The notes under the pieces: generated by a model
What the model was told of the DNA's origin: nothing
The model's database searches: none
What the model saw: the letters and a program-made list of their open reading frames with translations, nothing else
Shown: positions 27,315 through 36,127 of the stretch, in pieces
Layout of the letters: every line of letters begins with the position of its first letter
How positions within the stretch are numbered: position 1 is the first letter of the stretch
Made by a program: the position numbers and the translations under genes
From: an uncultured Aquimarina sp.
GTDB lineage: Bacteria; Bacteroidota; Bacteroidia; Flavobacteriales; Flavobacteriaceae
Assembly: GCF_947492965.1 (NCBI RefSeq)
Contig: NZ_CANLOZ010000001.1
Location: 434,001-498,000, forward strand
Reading direction: 5' to 3'
DNA: 64,000 nt

Positions 27315-27902
27315 ATGGGAAATAACAAGGTTCACGCAGATCAAAAATATATCGAAGCTCTTTTGAAGAATGATACGCTAGTATTGAAAGAGATCTACGA
27401 AAAATTTGCTCCTAAAGTAGTTGGGTATATTAAAAAGAATAGTGGGGATGAATCTAAGACTCAGGATATTATTCAAGAAACATTGATGACAATTTATGCT
27501 CAGGCCAAAGAAAAGAAATTGGTGCTTACTTGCCCTTTCGATGCCTACTTTTTTTTGTTGTGTAAAAGAAAATGGTTGAATGAATTAAAAAAGAATAACA
27601 AACAAAAGGTAACAATTAATGAAGAGATCGTATCTATAGGTGACGAGAGTGAACAATACGCAAATGAAACTATGATTTTTGAAGCTAGGAATGAACTTTT
27701 TTCAGAGATTTTCGAACAACTAGGAAAGGCTTGTAAAGAATTATTGAAGGCTACATTTACCATAAAGTCAATGGAAGATGTTGCTTCAAAGTTGGGAAAA
27801 TCTTATGGATATGTTCGTAAAAAGAAGTCTTTGTGTATTGGTCAGTTGACCAAAATGGTTCAGAGCTCTCCAAAGTATAATCAAATAAAAAACTTGTTAT
27901 GA
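27315..27902 (+). CDS. ECF-type RNA polymerase sigma factor
   Basis: A 195-aa sigma-70 family protein. Region 2 is at about 15-90 (LKEIYEKFAPKVVGYIKKNS, QDIIQETLMTIYAQA). Region 4 is at about 125-185, with the helix-turn-helix MEDVASKLGKSYGYVRKKKS. The frame is open to a TTG at 27294, but the ATG at 27315 fits the family's N-terminus better. Its stop overlaps the next gene as ATGA, the usual arrangement of an ECF sigma factor with its regulator. Likely targets are its own operon and the divergent lipoprotein/CHAT genes. Confidence 0.88.
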   Translation: MGNNKVHADQKYIEALLKNDTLVLKEIYEKFAPKVVGYIKKNSGDESKTQDIIQETLMTIYAQAKEKKLVLTCPFDAYFFLLCKRKWLNELKKNNKQKVTINEEIVSIGDESEQYANETMIFEARNELFSEIFEQLGKACKELLKATFTIKSMEDVASKLGKSYGYVRKKKSLCIGQLTKMVQSSPKYNQIKNLL

Positions 27903-28639
27903 CCCCAGAAGAAAAATACGAGCTTTTTGAACGAAAAATTAGTAATGAAATCTCTATAGAGGAGGACCAATTGTTATCTCAGATAATTGAAGATGATCAG
28001 GCTATCGCCGAAGAATTTAAAACCTATCAAGAATGGAATTCATATTTATCATCTAACCTTGGTTTAGATACAGAGAAAGCACAACTTGCGAATAATCTAA
28101 AGAATATATCTGATACCTTCTTTACTAAAGAAACTCAAAAAACAAAGTCTAAGGTAATAAAGATGCCTTCTTGGGGATATGCGGTAGCTGCCAGTGTATT
28201 AGTTCTTCTTGGAGTTTATACCTTTACCAAGAGTACTACACCTATATATAATGATTTTGTTTCGATACCTGAGTTGTCAATAAGTGAGAGAGCTAATACC
28301 AATGAAATAGGTAAAAAAGCAGAAGAAGCTTTTAATTCCAATAATTATAAAGAAGCTGAGGTGTTTCTTAATCAATTATTAGAAGAAGATAAGTCGAACT
28401 CAGAGTATCTATTTTACTACGGAATATCTTTGGTAGAATTGAATGAGTTTGAGAAGGCGTCAGAAGTTTTTACAACATTGCAAAACGGAACATCAATATA
28501 TAAGTATAGAGCCATCTGGTTTGAAGCTCTGAATCAATTAAAACAAAAAAATACAGATAGGTGTAAAGTGCTATTAGAATTAATCCCCAAAGAAGCACAA
28601 GATTATCAAACAGCTCAAGAGTTACTTGAGGAATTGTAA
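27899..28639 (+). CDS. membrane-anchored TPR protein, probable anti-sigma partner
   Basis: A 246-aa protein. The N-terminal 75 residues are acidic and helical, resembling the cytoplasmic part of Bacteroidota anti-sigma factors (EEKYELFERKISNEISIEED). One membrane helix follows at about 92-110 (GYAVAASVLVLLGVYTF). TPR-like repeats lie outside, at about 140-240 (AFNSNNYKEAEVFLNQLLEE, LFYYGISLVELNEFEKASEV). No zinc-binding anti-sigma motif is present. It starts inside the sigma gene's stop. The periplasmic TPRs might sense the TPR-bearing CHAT protein (inference). Confidence 0.75.
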   Translation: MTPEEKYELFERKISNEISIEEDQLLSQIIEDDQAIAEEFKTYQEWNSYLSSNLGLDTEKAQLANNLKNISDTFFTKETQKTKSKVIKMPSWGYAVAASVLVLLGVYTFTKSTTPIYNDFVSIPELSISERANTNEIGKKAEEAFNSNNYKEAEVFLNQLLEEDKSNSEYLFYYGISLVELNEFEKASEVFTTLQNGTSIYKYRAIWFEALNQLKQKNTDRCKVLLELIPKEAQDYQTAQELLEEL

Positions 28640-28766
28640 AATAATTCAGAATTGTTTACTGAAAAATGTTAATTAGTTATTAATAACGTAATAATAATCT
28701 TGTTTTTGTGTAATTATTAATATTGTGTCGCCACTAAAAGGTAGAATGTTTTAATAATTATGAGTT

Positions 28767-29054
28767 ATGAATGGATATAGATCAGTACCAGCTGTTGAGA
28801 AAGAAGATATTAAATTTTTGCGTTTTCCTAATCAAGAAGTGCTTCGTGATAAAAAAGACAAGTATTGTAGATCAATAAATGTAGAAAGGGCTATGCGCTT
28901 AGGAAACTTGGAACATGAAAAAGTAAGAATAATTTTTGCTGATGATCAAGGAGCAAAAAAGGTGGAAACTACTATATGGGGAGTAACAGAAAAGGCTGTT
29001 ATTCTAAAACAATCTACAATTATACCCTTAAGAAGAATTATAAGTGTAAACTAA
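28767..29054 (+). CDS. conserved hypothetical protein, 95 aa
   Basis: A small soluble basic protein with no signal or membrane segment. Its C-terminal half looks like a small beta-barrel (KVRIIFADDQGAKKVETTIW, ITLRR-like end IIPLRRIISVN). I do not recognise a named domain. It stands alone between the TPR gene and tatD, in a normal codon context. Confidence 0.6.
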   Translation: MNGYRSVPAVEKEDIKFLRFPNQEVLRDKKDKYCRSINVERAMRLGNLEHEKVRIIFADDQGAKKVETTIWGVTEKAVILKQSTIIPLRRIISVN

Positions 29055-29113
29055 TCACTTATTTCTTTTAAAAAGCTAAAAACATGCGTGCAAAATTTAA
29101 TTACTTTTGCCGC

Positions 29114-29902
29114 ATGATACTTACCGATACACATACGCATATTTATAGTGAGTCTTTTGATGAAGATCAAGATGAGATGATGCAAAGAGCCATGGCGGCT
29201 GGAGTAAAAAGATTCTTTGTTCCGGCGATTGACTCTGAGTATACAAAATCTATGTATGAGATAGAAGAGAAGTACCCAGAAAATGTATTTCTAATGATGG
29301 GTCTACATCCTACACATGTAAAAGAGAACTATAAAGAAGAATTACTACATGTAGAAGAGGAACTAAGCAATCGATTAGATCAAGATAATGATCTAAATTT
29401 TTACGCCGTAGGAGAAATTGGGATAGATTTATATTGGGATAAAACTTTTCTTGTACAACAACAGGAAGCATTTAGATATCAAATACAGTTAGCTAAGAAA
29501 TATAAATTGCCTATTGTGATTCATTGTAGGGAGGCTTTTGATGAAGTTTTTGAAGTATTAGAATCAGAAAAAGGTCCAGATTTGTTTGGAATTTTTCATT
29601 GTTTTACGGGTACAATCGAACACGCACATAAAGCTATTGATTGTAATATGAAACTCGGTATTGGAGGTGTGGTTACTTTCAAAAATGGAAAAATTGATAA
29701 GTTCTTACATGAATTTTCATTAGATCATATAGTTTTAGAAACAGATGCTCCTTATTTGGCGCCTACACCTTACAGAGGAAAACGGAATGAAAGTTCTTAC
29801 TTAATTCAGGTGGTAGATAAATTATCTGAAATCTACAATATATCAGCAGAAGAGATAGCTGCAATTACTACACAAAATTCAAAAGATATATTCGGAATCT
29901 AG
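29114..29902 (+). CDS. tatD: TatD family metal-dependent hydrolase/DNase
   Basis: A 262-aa TIM-barrel amidohydrolase-like enzyme. Metal ligands are visible in TDTHTHIYSESF, GEIGIDLYWD, PIVIHCREAFDE, IFHCFTG and LETDAPYLAP. The frame extends upstream to an ATG at 29084, but the family begins just before the THTH motif, so the ATG at 29114 is preferred. TACTTTTG at 29102-29109 matches a -7 promoter element; if used, the mRNA would be almost leaderless. TatD proteins process DNA and nucleic-acid debris. Confidence 0.93.
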   Translation: MILTDTHTHIYSESFDEDQDEMMQRAMAAGVKRFFVPAIDSEYTKSMYEIEEKYPENVFLMMGLHPTHVKENYKEELLHVEEELSNRLDQDNDLNFYAVGEIGIDLYWDKTFLVQQQEAFRYQIQLAKKYKLPIVIHCREAFDEVFEVLESEKGPDLFGIFHCFTGTIEHAHKAIDCNMKLGIGGVVTFKNGKIDKFLHEFSLDHIVLETDAPYLAPTPYRGKRNESSYLIQVVDKLSEIYNISAEEIAAITTQNSKDIFGI

Positions 29903-29960
29903 AATATGTTTTTAATTTAAATTTTGTTCATTTGTTGGGTCTTATAAATATAGGTAAGCA

Positions 29961-30995
29961 ATGAAGAACTCTCCTAATATATTATTGATTTATACAGGTG
30001 GAACCATTGGTATGGTTAAGAATTTTGAAACGGGTGCATTGGTAGCTTTTAACTTTGATGAACTCCTGTTACGGATTCCCGAGTTAAGACAATTGTCTTG
30101 TAATATAGAAACAGTTAGTTTTAAAGAACCGATCGATTCTTCAGATATGGATGTTGATCGATGGAGAGAATTAGGAGATATAATCAATGAACATTATAAT
30201 TCTTATGATGGTTTTGTAGTATTGCATGGGAGTGATACAATGTCGTATACAGCTTCTGCAATTAGTTTCATGTTTGAAAATTTAGGGAAACCTATCATAT
30301 TTACAGGATCCCAATTGCCAATAGGAGATTTAAGAACAGATGCTAAGGAAAATTTAATCACAGCAGTTCAGATTGCTGCTTTACAGAATAAAGGTAAGCC
30401 AGTGGTTACAGAAGTAGGATTGTATTTTGAATATAAGTTACTACGAGCAAATAGAACTACCAAAATAAATGCTGAACATTTTGAAGCTTTTCAATCACTG
30501 AATTATCCCGCTTTAGTGGAGTCTGGTGTACATTTAAAGGTGCATACTTCTTTTTTGCGAGAAGTAAATCGTAGAAAGAAAATGGTTTATCATACTCATT
30601 TTGATAATAATATCGTGGTTATAAAGATGTTTCCAGGTATTAATGAAGCTATTCTGAAGGGTATATTTGCTTCAGAAACTATAAAAGGAATTATTCTGGA
30701 AACTTATGGATCTGGTAATACTACTACAAAACCATGGTTTTTGAAGCTTATTTCCGATCTAATTAAAAAGGGAATTCCGGTTGTAAATGTAACTCAGTGT
30801 GCTGGCGGAAGTGTAGAAATGGGTAAATACGATACTAGCGTAGCTTTGAAAAAAGCAGGTGTTATCTCAGGAAAAGACATAACTACAGAAGCAGCTTTGG
30901 CAAAACTGATGTATTTATTGGGAGAAAAATTACCGCTTAAAGTGCTCAAAACCATTTATGAAACCTCTCTGCGCGGCGAAATGTCAGAAAATTAA
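29961..30995 (+). CDS. ansA: type I L-asparaginase
   Basis: A 344-aa cytoplasmic asparaginase that hydrolyses Asn to Asp and ammonia. The first catalytic Thr is in IYTGGTIGM. The second is in VVLHGSDTMSYTASAISFM, and the Lys is in GDLRTDAKENLI. There is no signal peptide, consistent with the AnsA type. It is followed by tRNA-Ser. Confidence 0.94.
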   Translation: MKNSPNILLIYTGGTIGMVKNFETGALVAFNFDELLLRIPELRQLSCNIETVSFKEPIDSSDMDVDRWRELGDIINEHYNSYDGFVVLHGSDTMSYTASAISFMFENLGKPIIFTGSQLPIGDLRTDAKENLITAVQIAALQNKGKPVVTEVGLYFEYKLLRANRTTKINAEHFEAFQSLNYPALVESGVHLKVHTSFLREVNRRKKMVYHTHFDNNIVVIKMFPGINEAILKGIFASETIKGIILETYGSGNTTTKPWFLKLISDLIKKGIPVVNVTQCAGGSVEMGKYDTSVALKKAGVISGKDITTEAALAKLMYLLGEKLPLKVLKTIYETSLRGEMSEN

Positions 30996-31061
30996 CGCCT
31001 CAAATTTTAGTAGTTAACATTTTTTTTGTTATTTGCTCAACCATTTTGGGCAAACATTTAT

Positions 31062-31149
31062 AGAGAGGTGGCCGAGTGGTCGAAGGCGCACGCCTGGAAA
31101 GTGTGTATACGTCAAAAGCGTATCGAGGGTTCGAATCCCTTCCTCTCTG
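31062..31149 (+). tRNA. tRNA-Ser(GGA)
   Basis: An 88-nt cloverleaf. The acceptor AGAGAGG (31062-31068) pairs with CCTCTCT (31142-31148), with discriminator G. The D-arm contains GCCGAGTGGTCGAAGGC. The anticodon loop CTGGAAA reads serine codons through GGA. A long variable arm (class II) precedes the T-arm GAGGGTTCGAATCCCTT. CCA is not encoded. Confidence 0.97.
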
Positions 31150-31231
31150 CATTATTATTAAAATTATAATGGATATTATAATATTTTTTTATCTTTAACC
31201 CTTTAACTAATTAAAATTAAGAATCAGCGCA

Positions 31232-32026
31232 ATGAAAAGACTATTTTCTATTCTGGCAATCGCAACAGTAATGGCTTTCGGAAATATACAAGCAGCTACT
31301 GCTCCAGCCCAGTTAACGACAAACGTGCAATTATTAATTGCTCCAATAACAACAACTATTCAAGCAGAAGAAGCTGCTGCTGAAGAACCAGAATCCTTTC
31401 ACCAAAATCTTAAAAAACGTTTTATAGAAGGAGGTCCTAGTTTCATGGGAATCGTTCTTTTATGTTTGATTTTAGGTCTTGCGATCGCAATTGAGAGAAT
31501 TATCTTTTTAAATTTATCTACTACTAATAGTAAGAAACTACAACAAAATGTAGAAGATGCTTTAAATAGTGGTGGAGTAGAAGCAGCTAAAGAAGTTTGT
31601 AGAAATACAAAAGGACCAGTTGCATCTATCTATTATCAAGGTCTTGACAGAGCTGATGAGAGCATAGACGCTGCAGAAAAGGCAGTTGTTGCTTACGGTG
31701 GTGTTCAAATGGGACAATTAGAAAAGAATGTTTCTTGGGTATCATTATTTATCGCTCTTGCTCCAATGCTTGGGTTCATGGGTACGGTAATCGGTATGAT
31801 TGACGCATTCGATAAGATTGAAGCAGCAGGAGATATGCAGCCATCATTAGTAGCAGGAGGTATTAAAGTAGCACTTCTTACTACGGTATTTGGACTTATT
31901 GTTGCAATTATCCTACAGGTATTCTATAACTACATTATCGCTAAGATCGATAGTATTGTAAATGATATGGAAGATGCATCGATTACTTTAATCGATATGT
32001 TGGTAGCTTACAAAAACAAGAAGTAA
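31232..32026 (+). CDS. MotA/TolQ/ExbB proton-channel family protein
   Basis: A 264-aa protein. The cleavable signal-like segment (SILAIATVMAFGNIQAA) and an acidic linker precede three membrane helices of the ExbB fold. The conserved core is APMLGFMGTVIGMIDAFDKI in the second helix region. It forms the energy-harvesting pentamer with the ExbD proteins downstream, driving TonB-dependent transport or a similar envelope process. An extra N-terminal signal is usual in Bacteroidota ExbB. Confidence 0.92.
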   Translation: MKRLFSILAIATVMAFGNIQAATAPAQLTTNVQLLIAPITTTIQAEEAAAEEPESFHQNLKKRFIEGGPSFMGIVLLCLILGLAIAIERIIFLNLSTTNSKKLQQNVEDALNSGGVEAAKEVCRNTKGPVASIYYQGLDRADESIDAAEKAVVAYGGVQMGQLEKNVSWVSLFIALAPMLGFMGTVIGMIDAFDKIEAAGDMQPSLVAGGIKVALLTTVFGLIVAIILQVFYNYIIAKIDSIVNDMEDASITLIDMLVAYKNKK

Positions 32027-32127
32027 TAAGAGTTTTAAAAGACTTTCATAGTCAAAAGAATTAAAACATTTATTATTTAAAAATAGAGTTGTTGTATTTA
32101 AACGACTCGTTATAAAACATAAGTCAC

Positions 32128-32622
32128 ATGAAAATTTCAAAAATATTATCATATGTTGTACTAGCGGTAGGTGCAATAGGTGCGGTATTGTTATTTCTAA
32201 TGAATGGTAACTTTACAACACTTATGGATAACTATGGTATCACGGAAGCTAAAGATTTAGTGAAAGACACTTCGTCATCCGCTTTTGCAGAAGCTACTTC
32301 TTTAGTTAGTCCTATGTACAACCTTACACTAGTAATTTTTGTAATCATTATTATCGCTACATTGATTGCAGTTTTTTCAGCTTTAGCAAAGAATCCAGCT
32401 GGTCTAAAGAAAGCAGGAATTGGTATTGTTGCTTTCTTAGTGGTAATTGGTATTGGATACGCAATGGCAAAAGGTGTAGAAACGCCTATGAAAGATGGAG
32501 AAGTTCTTTCTGCTAGCGGTTCTAAATGGGTAGGAACAGGTATTTACGCTTTCTACTTTCTAGCAGCAATTGCTGTTGGTTTAATGATTTTATCAGGAGT
32601 TAAAAAATTAATAGGTAAATAA
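32128..32622 (+). CDS. 164-aa polytopic membrane protein of the ExbB/ExbD operon
   Basis: Four predicted membrane helices: about 5-25, 65-88, 98-115 and 135-155. The extracytoplasmic loop MDNYGITEAKDLVKDTSSSA lies between the first two. I recognise no catalytic motif. A protein of this kind commonly sits between exbB and exbD in Flavobacteriia, and the next gene begins 2 bp after its stop, so a structural role in the proton-channel complex is likely. Confidence 0.78.
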   Translation: MKISKILSYVVLAVGAIGAVLLFLMNGNFTTLMDNYGITEAKDLVKDTSSSAFAEATSLVSPMYNLTLVIFVIIIIATLIAVFSALAKNPAGLKKAGIGIVAFLVVIGIGYAMAKGVETPMKDGEVLSASGSKWVGTGIYAFYFLAAIAVGLMILSGVKKLIGK

Positions 32623-32623
32623 T

Positions 32624-33232
32624 ATGGCAAGAAGATCAGCACCAGAAGTGAATGCGGGATCTATGGCGGATATTGCGTTTTTACTTCTTATATTCTTTCT
32701 GGTTACTACAACCATTGATACAGATAGAGGTATTAGTCGTAAGTTACCACCGCCATTGGATGAGACCGTAGAGCCTCCAATTCTTAAGCAAAAAAATATT
32801 TTTGTGGTAGAATTAAATAAAAATAATGATCTTTTAGTGGAGGAGGCGCCAATGCAGTTGAGTGAATTGCGTGCTGCAGCTGTTGCTTTTCTAGATAATG
32901 GAGGAGGAACTGGTGATGAAGCTTGTAGCTATTGCAAAGGAGAAAGAAGTCCAAGCTCTTCAGATAATCCTGAAAAAGCAGTGATTTCACTTCGTAATAA
33001 CAGAGAAACAAGTTATGCAGCGTATATTGCTGTTCAGAACGAGTTGGTAGCAGCATATACTGAATTGCGTAATAGAGAATCTGAACGTCTATATGGTAAA
33101 TCTTTCCAGCAAATGGAAGAAGAACTTAAGGATGTGAATTATTCTGGTAGTAAGGATAGACTTAAGGATCAGATTAAGCAAATTCAGTTAATGTATCCAG
33201 AAAAACTTTCTGAGGCAGAACCAAAGAAATAA
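32624..33232 (+). CDS. ExbD/TolR family protein (copy 1a)
   Basis: A 202-aa protein. The cytoplasmic N-terminus has SAPEVNAGSMADIAFLLLIF, where the Asp of MADIAFLL is the proton-relay residue in the single membrane helix. The periplasmic domain carries a CSYCKG two-Cys insert at about 105. It is one half of an ExbD heteropair with the next gene. Confidence 0.92.
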   Translation: MARRSAPEVNAGSMADIAFLLLIFFLVTTTIDTDRGISRKLPPPLDETVEPPILKQKNIFVVELNKNNDLLVEEAPMQLSELRAAAVAFLDNGGGTGDEACSYCKGERSPSSSDNPEKAVISLRNNRETSYAAYIAVQNELVAAYTELRNRESERLYGKSFQQMEEELKDVNYSGSKDRLKDQIKQIQLMYPEKLSEAEPKK

Positions 33233-33256
33233 TAGTATAAACGTAAAAACGAAATT

Positions 33257-33739
33257 ATGTCTAAATTTAAAAAGAAAAAAGGTGGTGAACTACCTGCTAT
33301 TTCTACAGCATCGTTACCAGATATCGTATTTATGTTATTATTCTTTTTTATGGTTGCTACGGTAATGAGAGAGAATAATCTAAAAATCGAGAATAGACTT
33401 CCTCAAGCAGACCAGACTGAAAAATTAGATAAGAAAAACCTAGTAATGTATATTTACGCTGGTAAACCTAGTTCTAGATACGCTGCAAGTGCAGGTACTC
33501 AGGCTAGAATCCAGTTAAACGACAAATTTGCTGAGGTTAGTGATATCAAACCTTTTATTTTAGCTGAGAGAGCTGCTAAAAGGGAAGAAGAGGTGCCATT
33601 CCTTATTACTGCTTTAAAAGTAGACGGTGATACGAATATGGGTCTTGTAGGTGATATTAAAAAAGAACTTAGAGAAGTTCAAGCGCTAAAAATAAATTAT
33701 ACTACAAGAGAAGGTGCCGCAACTGGAAACTTTCAATAA
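33257..33739 (+). CDS. ExbD/TolR family protein (copy 1b)
   Basis: A 160-aa protein with the membrane helix SLPDIVFMLLFFFMVATVM, whose Asp is conserved, and a short periplasmic domain ending in REVQALKINYTTREG. It is 24 bp downstream of copy 1a and ends at a strong terminator. Confidence 0.92.
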   Translation: MSKFKKKKGGELPAISTASLPDIVFMLLFFFMVATVMRENNLKIENRLPQADQTEKLDKKNLVMYIYAGKPSSRYAASAGTQARIQLNDKFAEVSDIKPFILAERAAKREEEVPFLITALKVDGDTNMGLVGDIKKELREVQALKINYTTREGAATGNFQ

Positions 33740-33758
33740 AGGTTAAAGACTTTATATT

Positions 33759-33788
33759 AAAAAATCCCGCTTTTTAGTGGGATTTTTT
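33759..33788 (+). terminator. intrinsic terminator
   Basis: AAAAATCCCGC / GTGGGATTTTT with a 5-nt T-rich loop closes the exbB-exbD operon. Confidence 0.9.
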
Positions 33789-34161
33789 GTTTACATAGGT
33801 TTGTTATATAGAAACTGTTTTCTTCCAACGAACTCTATCCTTAGATTTTCATGCTAATGATACTGAGAAGTCAATATTTAAAATTTCTACATAGACTTGC
33901 CACTATGGCATAACAATTGTTGCAAATAAATAAGACTGTGATCTACTAATTACATCAATATCTAACCTTCCAAGCAACGTGATATTGAAATAATGGAGTT
34001 ATCGGTTTTATTGTTGGTGGATACTATTTCAGTATCACCATAAGATTTATATATACTTTGTGTATAGATCTAGTTTATCCATTTTGTTTTCAGATATACA
34101 TATCACTTCGAGTTCGCAGTAATTGATTTAGTAGGTAATTATTAACTAAATATGAATTATT
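33789..34161 (+). other. intergenic region ahead of the second ExbD pair
   Basis: This 373-bp gap holds no supported gene. A bulged hairpin GGTGGATACT / AGTATCACC occurs at 34016-34039. TATATACTTTGTG at about 34050-34062 resembles a -7 element. The region should contain the promoter for the duplicated ExbD genes. Confidence 0.4.
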
Positions 34162-34782
34162 ATGGCTAGAAGATTAGCACCAGAAGTGAACGCAGGTTCT
34201 ATGGCAGATATTGCCTTTTTATTATTGATCTTTTTTTTAGTGAGTACCACTATCCAAACGGATTATGGAATTAGCAGGAAGCTACCACCACCTCCAGAAG
34301 AATCAACAACTGGTAGTGTCATGGTAAAGGAGAAAAACCTTTTTAGGGTAGAGTTAAATCAACTCAATGAGTTGTTTGTTGAAAAAAAGCGATTAGAACT
34401 AAAGGATTTAAGAGCAGCGGCAATTGCTTTTTTGGATAATGGAGGTGGAGAATTAGATCAATATTGTTCTTATTGTAAAGGAGCTCATGACCCTAAGTCC
34501 TCTGATAATCCTAATAAAGCGATTATTTCTCTTATTAATAGTAGAGAAACTAATTACGAAGCCTATATCGCAGTACAGAATGAATTGGTTGCTGCTTATA
34601 CCGAATTAAGAAATAGAGAAGCAACAAGATTGTATGGAATGACTTTTACCTTAATGAAAGATCATTTAAAAGACCCTAACTATTCTGGGGATAAAGATAG
34701 ACTTAAACAGCAAATTGAAGAGGTTAGAAGTATGTATCCAGAGAAGCTTTCAGAAGCGGAACCAGTAACAGCAGAATTATAA
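34162..34782 (+). CDS. ExbD/TolR family protein (copy 2a)
   Basis: A 206-aa paralog of copy 1a with the same membrane motif (APEVNAGSMADIAFLLLIFF). The CSYCKG insert and the C-terminal SMYPEKLSEAEP are also shared. The level of similarity implies duplication of the two-gene unit. It is separated from copy 1 by a terminator and a 373-bp gap, so it is independently expressed. Confidence 0.92.
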   Translation: MARRLAPEVNAGSMADIAFLLLIFFLVSTTIQTDYGISRKLPPPPEESTTGSVMVKEKNLFRVELNQLNELFVEKKRLELKDLRAAAIAFLDNGGGELDQYCSYCKGAHDPKSSDNPNKAIISLINSRETNYEAYIAVQNELVAAYTELRNREATRLYGMTFTLMKDHLKDPNYSGDKDRLKQQIEEVRSMYPEKLSEAEPVTAEL

Positions 34783-34800
34783 ATAATTAAAAACATCCAT

Positions 34801-35280
34801 ATGTCTATATTTAAGAAAAAAGAAAAAGAGGGTATTCCAGCTATATCTACAGCATCACTACCCGATATCGTGTTTATGCTATTGTTCTTCTTTATGGTGG
34901 CAACAGTAATGAGAAAAGATACATTAATAGTTAAGAATGAATTGCCATTTGCGGATCAAATAGAGAAATTAGATCGTAAGAATATGGTCATACATATCTA
35001 TGCCGGAAAACCAAGTTCTCGGTATAAAAATGTAGGATCTGAAGCTAAAATTCAGCTAAACGATAAGTTTGCAAACATTAAAGATATTCAACCCTTTGTA
35101 TTGGAAGAGATAAAGTCTAAACCGAAGGAATTGCAGCCTTATTTAACAACTGCTTTAAAGGTGGATAAAGATACAAAAATGGGACTAGTTGGAGATATTA
35201 AGAAAGAACTGAGAAATGTTCGTATGCTTAAGATTAATTACACTACCAGAAGTGGAGAAGCTACAAATAATTTGAAATAA
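34801..35280 (+). CDS. ExbD/TolR family protein (copy 2b)
   Basis: A 159-aa paralog of copy 1b with STASLPDIVFMLLFFFMVAT in its membrane helix and the C-terminal KINYTTRSGEAT. No second ExbB copy is present, so pair 2 probably uses the upstream channel. Confidence 0.92.
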   Translation: MSIFKKKEKEGIPAISTASLPDIVFMLLFFFMVATVMRKDTLIVKNELPFADQIEKLDRKNMVIHIYAGKPSSRYKNVGSEAKIQLNDKFANIKDIQPFVLEEIKSKPKELQPYLTTALKVDKDTKMGLVGDIKKELRNVRMLKINYTTRSGEATNNLK

Positions 35281-35299
35281 AAACCTATTAAATATTTAT

Positions 35300-35330
35300 A
35301 AGAATTCCATGAGTATTCGTGGAATTCTTA
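35300..35330 (+). terminator. intrinsic terminator
   Basis: AAGAATTCCA / TGGAATTCTT with a 10-nt loop, followed by ATTCTTTTTCT, closes the second ExbD pair. Confidence 0.8.
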
Positions 35331-35386
35331 TTCTTTTTCTAAAACGTTATCTTTTCTAAAGAAATAGAATTATTTTAGTGAATTGT

Positions 35387-36127
35387 ATGGGAGGGATATT
35401 GAAAAATTCAAAAACTATAAAATTATTACTGACTTTAATAGGTGTTATGTTTGCTATAATGTCTTGTTTTAGTCAAAGTGAAACTCAGGTAGATAATGCA
35501 AAAAAAACAGCCTTAGATTCGCTCTACAGAGAAGATCAATTTTATGCAGGTTTTACGTTTAATTTACTTTGGAACACACCTTCGGATATAAGTCAATCTG
35601 GATTTTCTGGAGGACTGCATCTCGGGTATACTAGAGATATGCCCATTAATAAAAGGCGAAATGTCGCTATAGGTCTAGGTTTGGGATATTCAATTAATAC
35701 CTATGGACAGAATCTTTTCATAGGAGAGGATATAGAGACAGGACAAAGTATTTTTAGTAACCTTGATGGAGTAGATTTTGACAAGAATAAATTTATCACA
35801 CATTTGGTAGAGGCGCCTTTGGAATTTAGGTGGCGCACATCGGTTCCTAATACACATAAGTTTTGGAGAATTTATACAGGACTTCGAATTGGTTATTTGT
35901 ACTACTTCGATGCTAAGTTTGAACAACCTGGGAACCAAGTAAGACAGACCAAAATTGATGAGTTAGATCGCTGGCGGGTAGGAGCTACCTTTACATTTGG
36001 TTGGAATACCTTTAATTTTCATTTTTATTATAGTCTTAATCCTTTGTTCAACGGAGATGCTAGAATAGGAAATGAAAGAGTTGGTTTAAATGCTGCTAAA
36101 ATAGGCCTGATGTTCTACATATTATAA
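35387..36127 (+). CDS. PorT-family outer-membrane beta-barrel protein
   Basis: About 246 aa, with an N-terminal signal (LLLTLIGVMFAIMSCFSQ) that could be cleaved by either signal peptidase. Antiparallel strands of an 8-stranded barrel follow, with features of PorT-like proteins: FYAGFTFNLLWNTPSDISQS, VEAPLEFRWRT and the closing NAAKIGLMFYIL. PorT is a T9SS accessory protein. The frame is open to a GTG at 35378, but the ATG at 35387 is more plausible. It ends convergently with the next gene, overlapping by 6 bp. Confidence 0.78.
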   Translation: MGGILKNSKTIKLLLTLIGVMFAIMSCFSQSETQVDNAKKTALDSLYREDQFYAGFTFNLLWNTPSDISQSGFSGGLHLGYTRDMPINKRRNVAIGLGLGYSINTYGQNLFIGEDIETGQSIFSNLDGVDFDKNKFITHLVEAPLEFRWRTSVPNTHKFWRIYTGLRIGYLYYFDAKFEQPGNQVRQTKIDELDRWRVGATFTFGWNTFNFHFYYSLNPLFNGDARIGNERVGLNAAKIGLMFYIL

